A DNA stretch of 64,000 nt from Planctomycetia bacterium (GTDB lineage: Bacteria; Planctomycetota; Phycisphaerae; UBA1845; UTPLA1), in the NCBI GenBank assembly GCA_015200345.1, contig CP054187.1, forward strand, positions 1,844,470 to 1,908,469. Direction: 5' to 3'. Shown in pieces: positions 7,624 through 14,642 of the stretch. A program made the translations under genes and the position numbers. Position 1 is the stretch's first letter. Each line of letters opens with the position of its first letter. The notes under the pieces were generated by a model. The model saw only the letters and a program-made list of their open reading frames with translations, was not told the DNA's origin and searched no databases.

Positions 7624-7951
7624 ATAGCCTGATTCCTTTCTGCCGGATTTCGTGCTGAAAGCTGCCGAATACGTCGGCATAGCGATTGAATCGCTCCTGC
7701 GTGCTGAAATGAAGCTCAATCGGCAACCCACTCGGTCGAACGGCAGCATAGGCCTTTCGATAGTCATCCCCGCTTATGCAATCGCTTTCCAGCAGCACCA
7801 TCAGATCGACGTCGCTGCCTGTTCTGGGCACACCGCGCGCATGCGAACCGAACAAGTAGATCGCACGAGGGGATAGCGCTTCGACCAGCCGGCGCACAGC
7901 AATCGTCAGGGTTTCATCCGACAGTTTGTTATGCGGATTGAATTGCACCAT
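7607..7951 (-). CDS. MNT-type nucleotidyltransferase antitoxin
   Basis: A 114-aa minimal nucleotidyltransferase. The core motif is LFGSHARGVPRTGSDVDLMV, i.e. GS...DxD with the first two catalytic/metal residues present. In MNT/HEPN systems this partner AMPylates or otherwise neutralises the HEPN RNase. I chose ATG 7951 (MVQFNPHNKL), preceded by GGTGA, rather than 7981, because the upstream codons overlap the duplicated AAA remnant. The HEPN gene follows with a 17-bp overlap. The pair sits inside an otherwise uniform minus-strand operon. Confidence 0.85.
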   Translation of the reverse strand: MVQFNPHNKLSDETLTIAVRRLVEALSPRAIYLFGSHARGVPRTGSDVDLMVLLESDCISGDDYRKAYAAVRPSGLPIELHFSTQERFNRYADVFGSFQHEIRQKGIRLYAAES

Positions 7952-7955
7952 AACG

Positions 7956-8114
7956 TCACCCGTTTCCACAGCATACTCCAAAGCCTGCCGCGATCTTGTT
8001 CATCGCATCCGCCGCCTGCATGAGAAACGGCTTGGCCTCGGCATCGTTGCCGGCCTTGTAGGCCGCCAGTCCGCGAGTCTTGAGGCGTTCGAAGGTGTCG
8101 TAGGAGATGGTCAT
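7956..8114 (-). pseudogene. Truncated second copy of the Vps4-like gene (MIT fragment)
   Basis: From ATG 8114 it reads MTISYDTFERLKTRGLAAYK, as in the intact gene, through MQAADAMNKIAA, then switches to unrelated residues (GFGVCCGNG) and stops at 7956-7958. Only ~43 of 372 codons are shared. This is either the stump left when the MNT/HEPN cassette disrupted an original gene copy, or a partial duplication generated with the insertion. The 52-residue ORF could still be translated as a lone MIT-like fragment, but that is speculative. Confidence 0.75.
7987..8114. repeat. 128-bp direct repeat, copy 2 (AAA remnant)
   Basis: Second copy of the MIT coding stretch, about 94% identical to 7060-7187, with eight substitutions counted by eye. 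Together the two copies bracket the MNT/HEPN pair. Confidence 0.9.
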
Positions 8115-8153
8115 AATGAATTAATGCGCTGATCAGTTTGCATTCTTGACTGA

Positions 8154-8762
8154 TTACTTCGTCTCCTTCGCCCCGGCGTTTTTCACTTCGTTCAACTCCG
8201 CCCGGAGCGCATCCAGCTCGTCCACATCCTTCGCATGTTCCGCCTCGCTCTCGGCGTCGATCATCGCGTCGATCTCGGCGTCGGTCACCACTTCGGCCGG
8301 AACATGCTCGGTGTCTTTCGCCGCGATGTCTTCCACCGTCTCGAGGAACATCGTCATCCGCTCTTCCATCGTCTGGCTCTGGGCCATCGCCTTTTCCCAT
8401 TCCGTCTGCGTGCGCACCAGGTCCGTCTCGCCGAACATGCGGGCGATCTCGCGGGCCATGGTGCCCATCGCCTCGGCAAAATCGCTGCTCGCCTCGGCCT
8501 GGCGCTTGATGATCAGCGCGTTCTTCACGGCCAGCAGTTGCCGCTCAAGCATTTTCTTCACCGTGGCCGTCTTTTTCAGTGAGTTGCGAATGAAGACATA
8601 CTGCGCATTGTCGCCGATCTGTTTGGCGCGGCGGGCGTTCTTCACGAACTCGTCGGTGAACTTGTTCTGCTCGGCGATCGACTTCTCGATCCGCCGGATG
8701 CCCTGGCGAATTTTGATGTCCCGCTCGATGCGGCGCTCTTCGGAACTCTTGAACAGGCTCAT
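8154..8762 (-). CDS. ESCRT-III/Snf7-like (CHMP-like) protein with MIM1-like tail
   Basis: A 202-aa protein with the ESCRT-III charge layout: a basic N-terminal half (FKSSEERRIERDIKIRQGIR, KNARRAKQIGDNAQYVFIRN) forming a long helical hairpin, a middle helix (DFAEAMGTMAREIARMF), and an acidic C-terminal half (DAEIDAMIDAESEAE). The last helix, LDALRAELNEVK (183-194), resembles the MIM1 motif that binds Vps4 MIT domains, with hydrophobic residues at the expected i, i+4, i+7 pattern and a terminal Lys. No signal peptide or membrane helix is seen; membrane association would be peripheral. The Vps4-like gene lies downstream in the same operon. PspA/Vipp1 relatives are the main alternative, but the acidic tail is more CHMP-like. 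Confidence 0.75.
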   Translation of the reverse strand: MSLFKSSEERRIERDIKIRQGIRRIEKSIAEQNKFTDEFVKNARRAKQIGDNAQYVFIRNSLKKTATVKKMLERQLLAVKNALIIKRQAEASSDFAEAMGTMAREIARMFGETDLVRTQTEWEKAMAQSQTMEERMTMFLETVEDIAAKDTEHVPAEVVTDAEIDAMIDAESEAEHAKDVDELDALRAELNEVKNAGAKETK

Positions 8763-8812
8763 GTCACGTCCTCGTGCGTCCGGTTTCGATCGCTCGCGCG
8801 ATCAGCTCTTTG

Positions 8813-9595
8813 CTAATCTTCAACGACGGCCTCGGCGTCGCGCGCGCGACCGCCCTGCCGTGCCGGTTCTGCTTCGCCGGCCGCGCCATGCGTTTCCGCG
8901 TTGATCGTCGGCGCCTCGATCGCAACCGCCGGTTCAACCGCTTCATCACGCTCAATCGCCACGCCCCGCTCGATCCGTGGCTCACTCGCTTCGGCCGATT
9001 CCACGGAAATCGGTCGCGACACCGCCGAGGATGCGATCGGCACCGGAGAAGCGTCTGACCTTTCCGGCGGCACGTTCGCTTCGATCGCTTCCTCCGAGGT
9101 CGGTGCGGCCTCTGTTTGCTTGCGTCGCTGCGGCGGGTAATCCGTCGCGTTCATGCTCAACCGCTTGCCGCATCGCGCGCAGTAATTCGCCGTCACCACT
9201 TCGACCGGCGCCTGGCAGGTCGGGCAAACGGCCGGCGATCGCGCCGCCTGCGCCGCCTCGTCACGCAAGAACGCCTCGATGCGATGGGCCAGCATCAGGC
9301 AATCCTCCCTCGAACCCGGCGACAGACTCACGACCGTGCGCCCCTTCTTGCGCGAAAACTCGATGTCCACGGCGGGCCGGTCGCTCGGCCAGTTAAGCAG
9401 AAACGTGTTCACCCGGTCGCCCCAGCTTGGCCGATGGCTCTCCCAACCACCGCGTGACGGCGCGGGCGGCCCCTCGATCCGCACGCCATCGAGGTACCAC
9501 GGCTCGACGATGCGCATGCCGCGGCGCAGGGCGAACTGCATCAGCGCCCACCGCGCTCGGTCCTTGCTGCAATCGACGAATACGTCAAATGCCAT
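8813..9595 (-). CDS. Zinc-ribbon protein of the ESCRT-like operon
   Basis: A 260-aa protein. Residues 1-~115 look like a small alpha/beta domain (MAFDVFVDCSKDRARWAL, PAVDIEFSRKKGRTVVSLSP) of unrecognised family. A four-Cys zinc ribbon follows (CPTCQAP... then YCARCGKRL), and the last ~120 residues are Ala/Glu/Pro-rich low complexity. The same ribbon type recurs in the kinase and small membrane protein of this operon. It follows the second Snf7-like gene by 14 bases. Function unknown; an adaptor role is only a guess. Confidence 0.7.
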   Translation of the reverse strand: MAFDVFVDCSKDRARWALMQFALRRGMRIVEPWYLDGVRIEGPPAPSRGGWESHRPSWGDRVNTFLLNWPSDRPAVDIEFSRKKGRTVVSLSPGSREDCLMLAHRIEAFLRDEAAQAARSPAVCPTCQAPVEVVTANYCARCGKRLSMNATDYPPQRRKQTEAAPTSEEAIEANVPPERSDASPVPIASSAVSRPISVESAEASEPRIERGVAIERDEAVEPAVAIEAPTINAETHGAAGEAEPARQGGRARDAEAVVED

Positions 9596-9609
9596 CGGTC
9601 AATTCCGCG

Positions 9610-10218
9610 TCACGACGCGCCCTCGGCCTGCTGATGCCGCTCGCGCACGCGACGCTCGGCCTCGTCAAACGCCTGCCCCTCGTCGGAAATCAGGCCCGTG
9701 TCCATTTGTTCCCACACGTCCAGCACCTGCTTCGACCCCGGCGTCAGGATGCTCTCGCCATCTGTCGCCGACACCTGCAACATGTCGTCCAGACGCTCCT
9801 GGTACATCTCCGACGTGATCGAATCGTTGGCGATCATCTTCTCCAGCGCGATCAAATCCTTCTCGGAGATCAGCCCCAGCCGCGAGCCGCGAGCCTTCGC
9901 CCGGTCGGCGTTCTCGCGCAGCATGCGCATGCGCGAAACGGTGAGATACTCCTTCGAGCGGATGTTGAGCTGCCGACCCATCATCAACTGCTCGGTCGTC
10001 TTCAGGTCGAACTCCTGCGCCAGCATGCGCCGCACTTCGGGCGATTTCTCCTCGCGCCCGCGCTGGAATATCTCCTGCTTCTTCGCCGCGACGTCCTGAA
10101 TCTTCTTATGCAACTGCTGACGCTCGCGGTCCAGGAGCAGCTCCTGACGACGAAGCTCCTGCCGCGTCATTTGTGACAGCGCCTTGCCGCGTTTCGTCAG
10201 CCAGTCAAACAGTCCCAT
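9610..10218 (-). CDS. Second ESCRT-III/Snf7-like coiled-coil protein
   Basis: A 202-aa, highly helical and charged protein. It opens with MGLFDWLTKRGKAL, a short amphipathic start like the membrane-inserting helix of ESCRT-III/PspA proteins. A basic hairpin follows (RQELRRQELLLDRERQQL, DVAAKKQEIFQRGR, EVRRMLAQEF, QLNIRSKEYLTVSRMRML), then an acidic C-terminal part. Length and charge polarity match CHMP-type proteins, though similarity is weaker than for the 8154-8762 protein and no clear MIM is seen. Its neighbours are a zinc-ribbon gene 14 bases downstream and the winged-helix Snf7 fusion upstream. Confidence 0.6.
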   Translation of the reverse strand: MGLFDWLTKRGKALSQMTRQELRRQELLLDRERQQLHKKIQDVAAKKQEIFQRGREEKSPEVRRMLAQEFDLKTTEQLMMGRQLNIRSKEYLTVSRMRMLRENADRAKARGSRLGLISEKDLIALEKMIANDSITSEMYQERLDDMLQVSATDGESILTPGSKQVLDVWEQMDTGLISDEGQAFDEAERRVRERHQQAEGAS

Positions 10219-10406
10219 TCAAGCCACCCTTCATGCCCCGTGGCACCGGCGTCTCGCCGGTGAATACGGCGCAACCTTCGATTCGTCTCATCGCATCGTC
10301 CGCGCCAAGGCGAAACGACCCATCCCGTACCGGCGTTACTCGACGCTCCCGGACGATCGCGGCTCGGAGGTTCCGCACACGGACCATCCGCCTCGAACGC
10401 AAGGCA

Positions 10407-11819
10407 TCAACCCTCCGCCTGCGCCGGGCCGCGATCTTTCTGGCCGCTCGCACGCGACGGCGGCGCGGCATCCGCGCTTGTGCTCGATGCGTTCGTTGAT
10501 CTGGCCACCGCCGCATCGCCTTCCAGTTCCTTCAGAATCGCCGCCTCGTCCTCGGAGATCGACGTCTCGGCCAGGCCCACTTCCAGCCCGCTCACGAGTT
10601 CATCGTTCGCAGAAAGCTGTTCGAGCATCTCCTCGGCGTTCACCGCTGCCTCGGTCAGCTCCTCGCTCGTCGGCATCTCCGCTGCCGTGCCGGTGCGGGC
10701 CAACTCGAGATTGTGAATGTGCGTGCTGATGATGTTGATCTGCTTCGAGAGGATCGACGCGCTCGTGTTGCACCGGGAGATGTCCTTGCGAAGGTGCGCG
10801 ATCTGCGACGCCAGACGCCGCTTCGCCACCTGCGACGACTGTTTCTTGCCCTCTTCCACCATGTCGGCCTCGCGCTTCTCCAGCCGCGCGATGTCGTCAT
10901 ACATCCGGTCGAGCCGGCCCGACAACGCCGCACGCCGCTCGGCAAGGACGTTGATCTTCTTCGCCTCGTCGCCCTCGCGCGAGAACAGGCTCTTGATCCA
11001 TTCGGCCAGCGACATTGAATCGTTCTCCTTGCCGGGATCGGCCGGCGCTCCGCGATACAGATAAACGTCTCCATCCTGCCGGCTGACGCGCAGCTCGTCG
11101 TCCTGCCGCGCGACCGCCTCGAACGCCTGGCGCACCAGCGGCAGCGGCAGCTCCAGCCGGCGCGCCATGCTATCGGCCGACAGACCGCCGGTCAGCAGGT
11201 CGGTCCGGCGGTTCTCAATCTCCCGGCGGACGCGCGCGACCTTCTCACCGACGTCTTCGGGGTCGAAGAGGCGCAGCAGCCGTTCATCGAGTTGCCGACC
11301 GGTCGATGCGACGCGCCAACCCCCGCCGGGCCGCGGCGCGACCAGCACGACGCGCACGTTGTGCAGATCGAGGTTCGCGTGATAGACGCTCTCCTCAAAC
11401 CCGCTCGGGCTGCACACGCCGATCAGGTGCGGGGCTTTGCCGTCGGTCACCAGCTCGCGCACGTGCGCCGTCACCTCCGCCAGCGTCACCGGCGGCGGAT
11501 TCTCGTTGCCGTCCAGCAGCGGACCGGGCGGGCACAGCACGCTCGCCACCGCCACGCTGCGAAGCTTCTTCCCGAAGAGGAAGCGCCGATCAAACCCGCG
11601 CACCGTGAACCCGCGCCCGTGCGGCAGGCGCGACAACCGCTCGCGATCAAACATCCGCCGATCGATCATCGCCGCGCGCAACGCCTCGGCGCGATCGTGA
11701 TCGGCGCGGCGAAACCACTTTCCCGAAATGACGCGCCCTTCGGCCGCCTTCAGGTTCGCCGCCGCGCCGGCCAGAAAGGCCGACTCGACTTCCAGCGCGT
11801 GTTCCGCAGCCGACTTCAA
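10407..11819 (-). CDS. Winged-helix domain fused to ESCRT-III/Snf7-like coil
   Basis: A 470-aa protein in two parts. Residues 1-~200 are an unrecognised alpha/beta region (KLRSVAVASVLCPPG, VTLAEVTAHVRELV, HNVRVVLVAPRPGGGW). Residues ~210-257 look like a winged helix (LSADSMARRLELPLPLVRQA, then DELRVSRQDGDVYLYRG). Residues ~268-430 begin SLAEWIKSLFSREGDEAKK and form a basic helical hairpin (RRAALSGRLDRMYDDIARLE, VAKRRLASQIAHLRKDISR, SKQINIISTHIHNLELA), followed by an acidic helix pair, as in Snf7 proteins. The tail is disordered. The order winged helix then Snf7 recalls eukaryotic CHMP7. Recruitment of the Snf7 module by the N-terminal part is inferred, not shown. Confidence 0.65.
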   Translation of the reverse strand: MKSAAEHALEVESAFLAGAAANLKAAEGRVISGKWFRRADHDRAEALRAAMIDRRMFDRERLSRLPHGRGFTVRGFDRRFLFGKKLRSVAVASVLCPPGPLLDGNENPPPVTLAEVTAHVRELVTDGKAPHLIGVCSPSGFEESVYHANLDLHNVRVVLVAPRPGGGWRVASTGRQLDERLLRLFDPEDVGEKVARVRREIENRRTDLLTGGLSADSMARRLELPLPLVRQAFEAVARQDDELRVSRQDGDVYLYRGAPADPGKENDSMSLAEWIKSLFSREGDEAKKINVLAERRAALSGRLDRMYDDIARLEKREADMVEEGKKQSSQVAKRRLASQIAHLRKDISRCNTSASILSKQINIISTHIHNLELARTGTAAEMPTSEELTEAAVNAEEMLEQLSANDELVSGLEVGLAETSISEDEAAILKELEGDAAVARSTNASSTSADAAPPSRASGQKDRGPAQAEG

Positions 11820-11917
11820 TAAACGATCCTCCGAACGACTCGATGAGACCGATCTCCTGATCGGTCACGGACCATACCGATGTTCGATCGCTCGCGCGAG
11901 CGCTCCTTGATCGCGCC

Positions 11918-12178
11918 TCACCGCCCGCGCGGGCGGCCGCACATGCGGCAGAACTTCGCGTACGGCGGGTTGGCGGCGCGGCATCGACCACGATCGCATT
12001 CCCAGTGAATCACCGGCGGCGCGCCGTTCTCCCGGAGGCCCGCTCGGTCCGACAGACCCTCCTCGCACATATCTCGAAACGCGGCGCGCAACGATAGAAC
12101 GGTGATCACCGCCGCCAAGGTCAAAAACCCGATCACGATCAGGCTCGGGGGGCCGATTCCAGTCGACCAGAACACCAT
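11918..12178 (-). CDS. Small membrane protein with cytoplasmic zinc ribbon
   Basis: 86 aa from ATG 12178, four bases after the kinase stop, which supports this start. One transmembrane helix (SLIVIGFLTLAAVITVLSL) is followed by a C-terminal ribbon with paired cysteines (WECDRGRC... then FCRMCGRPRGR), similar in kind to ribbons in two other proteins of the operon. The topology suggests a membrane anchor presenting a zinc ribbon to the cytoplasm. No known family recognised. Confidence 0.7.
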   Translation of the reverse strand: MVFWSTGIGPPSLIVIGFLTLAAVITVLSLRAAFRDMCEEGLSDRAGLRENGAPPVIHWECDRGRCRAANPPYAKFCRMCGRPRGR

Positions 12179-12182
12179 CGCT

Positions 12183-13241
12183 TCAGCCCACCCTTTCCGG
12201 CAGGGCGCCTCCGCAGAACACACAGAAGCGATCATCGGCTGCGGGGTAACCGCCGCACTGCTCGCAGCGACGCGGGTTCGTCACCAGCTGCGCGCCGCAA
12301 TGAATGCAAAAGTTGTCATCGCGCTCGACGCGCCCGCCGCAGGCCGGGCAGCTCCCACCCACCGCGACCCCGACCGGCCGCGAACGCAAATGATCGGATG
12401 AGCGAATAATCGGGGGCGCGCTGCCCGCGTCAATCATCGCCAGCGCCTCGGTCGCTGACGCCAGCCGCCGATCGCGACGTGTATACAACTTGCTGAATAC
12501 ACCATCCACCCACGACGGCAGGCCCGGCCGGATGTGCGACGGCAGGTCTCCTCCGCTGGGCCGCTCGCCGCAGCACATTTCAAAGAGAACGATGCCCACC
12601 GAGTACAGATCGCTCCGATTGTCGGTCTGCCCCCCGTCCCGCTGCTCGGGCGACATGTAGGCCAGCGTGCCCGAAATGCTGCGGCCCTCCTCGGAAACAA
12701 GGCTGCCCGATTGAAGAATGCTCGCCGTGGTGACCTCCCCCGCCTGCCCCAGCCCGAAATCCGTCACCTTCACGTCATCCGTGACAATCGTCTCCACTGG
12801 CTTCCGGCCCGCCCCGGCCACCAGCACGTTGGCCGGCTTGATGTCCCGGTGGATCACCCCGTTGGTGTGCGCGTGCTCCAGCGCCCGCAGAATCCCCACC
12901 GTGATCTGTTGTACGCTGGACGGCGGCAATCCACGCGGGTGCCTCTCGATCAGCCCCGCCAGCGACAGCCCCTCCACGTACTCCATCACCAGATACGGAA
13001 CGTCCGCGAACGGGTCCAGGCCGATCGCACGCACGATGTTCGGGTGACGCAGCCCGTGAATGGCGATGCCTTCCTTCTGAAGGTTTCGCACGTACTGCGA
13101 ATCGGTCGGAACCTTGATGGCGACCGTGTCGTTTTTCCAGATGTGATGGTGGGCCTTCCAAACCTGGCCGAAGCTACCGACCCCGATCTGTTCATCGAGG
13201 ACGTACTCGCTGATTCGTTCTCCAGCCTTTGGCCCGGTCAT
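12183..13241 (-). CDS. Hanks-type Ser/Thr protein kinase with C-terminal zinc ribbons
   Basis: The 352-aa kinase is intact: glycine loop IGVGSFGQV, catalytic Lys in VAIK, hinge MEYVEGLSL, catalytic loop HRDIKPANV, DFG in VTDFGLG and the GTLAYMSPEQ activation-segment end. After residue ~290 come two tandem four-Cys ribbons (CPACGG..FCIHCGAQ and CEQCGG..FCVFCGG). There is no transmembrane helix, unlike PknB-type receptors. It is the second gene of the ESCRT-like block, after a membrane protein, and abuts the small zinc-ribbon membrane gene. The substrates are unknown; phosphorylation of the neighbouring Snf7, AAA or SPFH proteins is an inference from context. Confidence 0.92.
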   Translation of the reverse strand: MTGPKAGERISEYVLDEQIGVGSFGQVWKAHHHIWKNDTVAIKVPTDSQYVRNLQKEGIAIHGLRHPNIVRAIGLDPFADVPYLVMEYVEGLSLAGLIERHPRGLPPSSVQQITVGILRALEHAHTNGVIHRDIKPANVLVAGAGRKPVETIVTDDVKVTDFGLGQAGEVTTASILQSGSLVSEEGRSISGTLAYMSPEQRDGGQTDNRSDLYSVGIVLFEMCCGERPSGGDLPSHIRPGLPSWVDGVFSKLYTRRDRRLASATEALAMIDAGSAPPIIRSSDHLRSRPVGVAVGGSCPACGGRVERDDNFCIHCGAQLVTNPRRCEQCGGYPAADDRFCVFCGGALPERVG

Positions 13242-13338
13242 GATTCGCCCCTTGCCTGTTCTGTAAACGTTGCAAACGACTGACGGGTGCGGACGCGGAC
13301 CATTGAACTCATCGCCGCCGCGCGCAGGTCTTTTGCCG

Positions 13339-13764
13339 TCAACCGTTTACGTGTCGCGCCAGGGACTCGCAGATGATGAAATTATAAGCCCCCGCTGCGG
13401 CGAAACCAACCAGCACCACGAACCACGACAGCACGCCGCGGATCCCGCCATCCGCCAGCCAAAACGCCAAGAGAATGTCAACTACGCTGTAACCGCCGAT
13501 CACCCCAACGCTCACGGCCGCCGCGCCCTGCGCGCTGTTCATCCGAGCTTGTGCCGCCAGCAATGGGCGCATAAACAAGTAGCTCGACCACGGCAGCGCC
13601 GCCACCACGACCAGCCAGATGATCGTGAGCTTCACGACTCCGCCGGCCGCCTTGATCGACTCGGGATTCTTATAGGCCCAGTACCCGCCGGCCGCGACGC
13701 CCGCGAAGATGATCGCCGTCGCGACCTTCGCCCCGACAAACTTGAAAGCATCTACCAGGAACAT
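13339..13764 (-). CDS. Four-helix membrane protein heading the ESCRT-like operon
   Basis: A 141-aa hydrophobic protein with about four predicted membrane segments (ATAIIFAGVAAGGYWAY, KLTIIWLVVVAALPW, AAAVSVGVIGGYSVVDILLAF, VLSWFVVLVGFAAAGAYNFI). No recognised family or catalytic motif. It is the first gene after the divergent efp promoter region and is followed by the kinase after 97 bases. A membrane receptor or anchor role is plausible but unsupported beyond position. Confidence 0.65.
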   Translation of the reverse strand: MFLVDAFKFVGAKVATAIIFAGVAAGGYWAYKNPESIKAAGGVVKLTIIWLVVVAALPWSSYLFMRPLLAAQARMNSAQGAAAVSVGVIGGYSVVDILLAFWLADGGIRGVLSWFVVLVGFAAAGAYNFIICESLARHVNG

Positions 13765-14084
13765 CGCGACGCTCCATGCGTCCTGCGGTTGTCAGGCACC
13801 CGCATTCCCCGGAAACGGCATGATTCACCGTTACGGTGTAATGCAGACCCTAGATTCAACCTCGAAATGCGCAGAATGGTATTCGATTCTGCCTCGCTTC
13901 TATTTTGAACTATAACAGAGAGTTACGTCGCGGCGACTACAATTCGCACCGCCGTTTGGAACCGCACCCCCTTGACGAATCCCGGTCCGACGCCGACACT
14001 TTAACGTCTGATTTCGCAGCAAGTTAACTTCTCGGACGTTCCACCGGCCACGGGGGAGCCGGCGAGCAGCACAGGAAAGCCACC
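13765..14084. other. Divergent intergenic region (ESCRT-like operon / efp)
   Basis: 320 bases with no gene. They hold the start regions of the minus-strand operon and of efp, and are noticeably more AT-rich around 13850-13925 than the flanking genes. A possible efp promoter is listed separately. No convincing minus-strand promoter was identified. Confidence 0.6.
13972..14000 (+). promoter_or_regulatory. Candidate sigma-70-type promoter for efp
   Basis: TTGACG at 13972-13977 and GACACT at 13995-14000, spacing 17. The -10 matches only three consensus positions. Transcription would start ~75 bases before the efp ATG. Confidence 0.4.
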
Positions 14085-14642
14085 ATGCCCAAAGCCATCG
14101 ATCTTCGCAAAGGCCAGTGCGTTGAATACGAAAGCAAACTCTGGATCGTGCACGAAGCATCGCGCGTCTCCAAGGGGAACTGGCGCAGCTACATGCAGGT
14201 CAAGCTCAAGAACTTCCAGACCGGCCAGATCATCGATCAACGGTTCAACATGGATGAGGACCTGCCATCGCCTCACGTCGAAGACCGCACCTACGAGTAC
14301 CTCTATCGCGACGGCGACAGCTTCGTTCTCATGGACATGCAAAACTACGAGCAGGTCAACGTCTCAAAGGACCTCATGCCCGACGCCGAGAGTTACCTGA
14401 AGGGCAACGAGAAAGTGATCGCCAAGAGCATCGACGGCCAGATCGTCGGCGTGGAACTGCCCAACACCGTCGTGCTCCAGGTCACCGAAGCGCCACCGGT
14501 CATCAAGGGCGCAACGGCCACGAACCAAAGCAAGGATGCCGTGCTGGAAACCGGGCTGAAGGTCCGCGTCCCGCCGTTCATCGTGACCGGCGAAATGGTG
14601 AAAATCGACACGCGAACCGGGGAATACATCGAGCGGGCATAG
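14085..14642 (+). CDS. efp: Elongation factor P
   Basis: Relieves ribosome stalling at polyproline stretches by binding between the P and E sites. The 185-aa sequence has the three-domain EF-P layout. MPKAIDLRKGQCVEYESKLW opens domain I; the modifiable lysine lies in the loop VSKGNWRSYMQ, followed by the conserved VKLKNFQTGQ. EYLYRDGDSFVLMDMQNYEQ is in domain II and VRVPPFIVTGEMVKIDTRTG in domain III. Because the loop tip is KGN, modification by beta-lysylation (EpmA) or another route cannot be deduced. No epmA/epmB is in the window. The stop overlaps the next GTG start by one base. Confidence 0.97.
   Translation: MPKAIDLRKGQCVEYESKLWIVHEASRVSKGNWRSYMQVKLKNFQTGQIIDQRFNMDEDLPSPHVEDRTYEYLYRDGDSFVLMDMQNYEQVNVSKDLMPDAESYLKGNEKVIAKSIDGQIVGVELPNTVVLQVTEAPPVIKGATATNQSKDAVLETGLKVRVPPFIVTGEMVKIDTRTGEYIERA

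Noticed and set aside
10240-10262. Inverted repeat CACCGGC/GCCGGTG between the two Snf7-like genes
   Set aside because: A 7-bp stem with a five-base loop, no T-tract; resembles dispersed planctomycete palindromes rather than an operon terminator.
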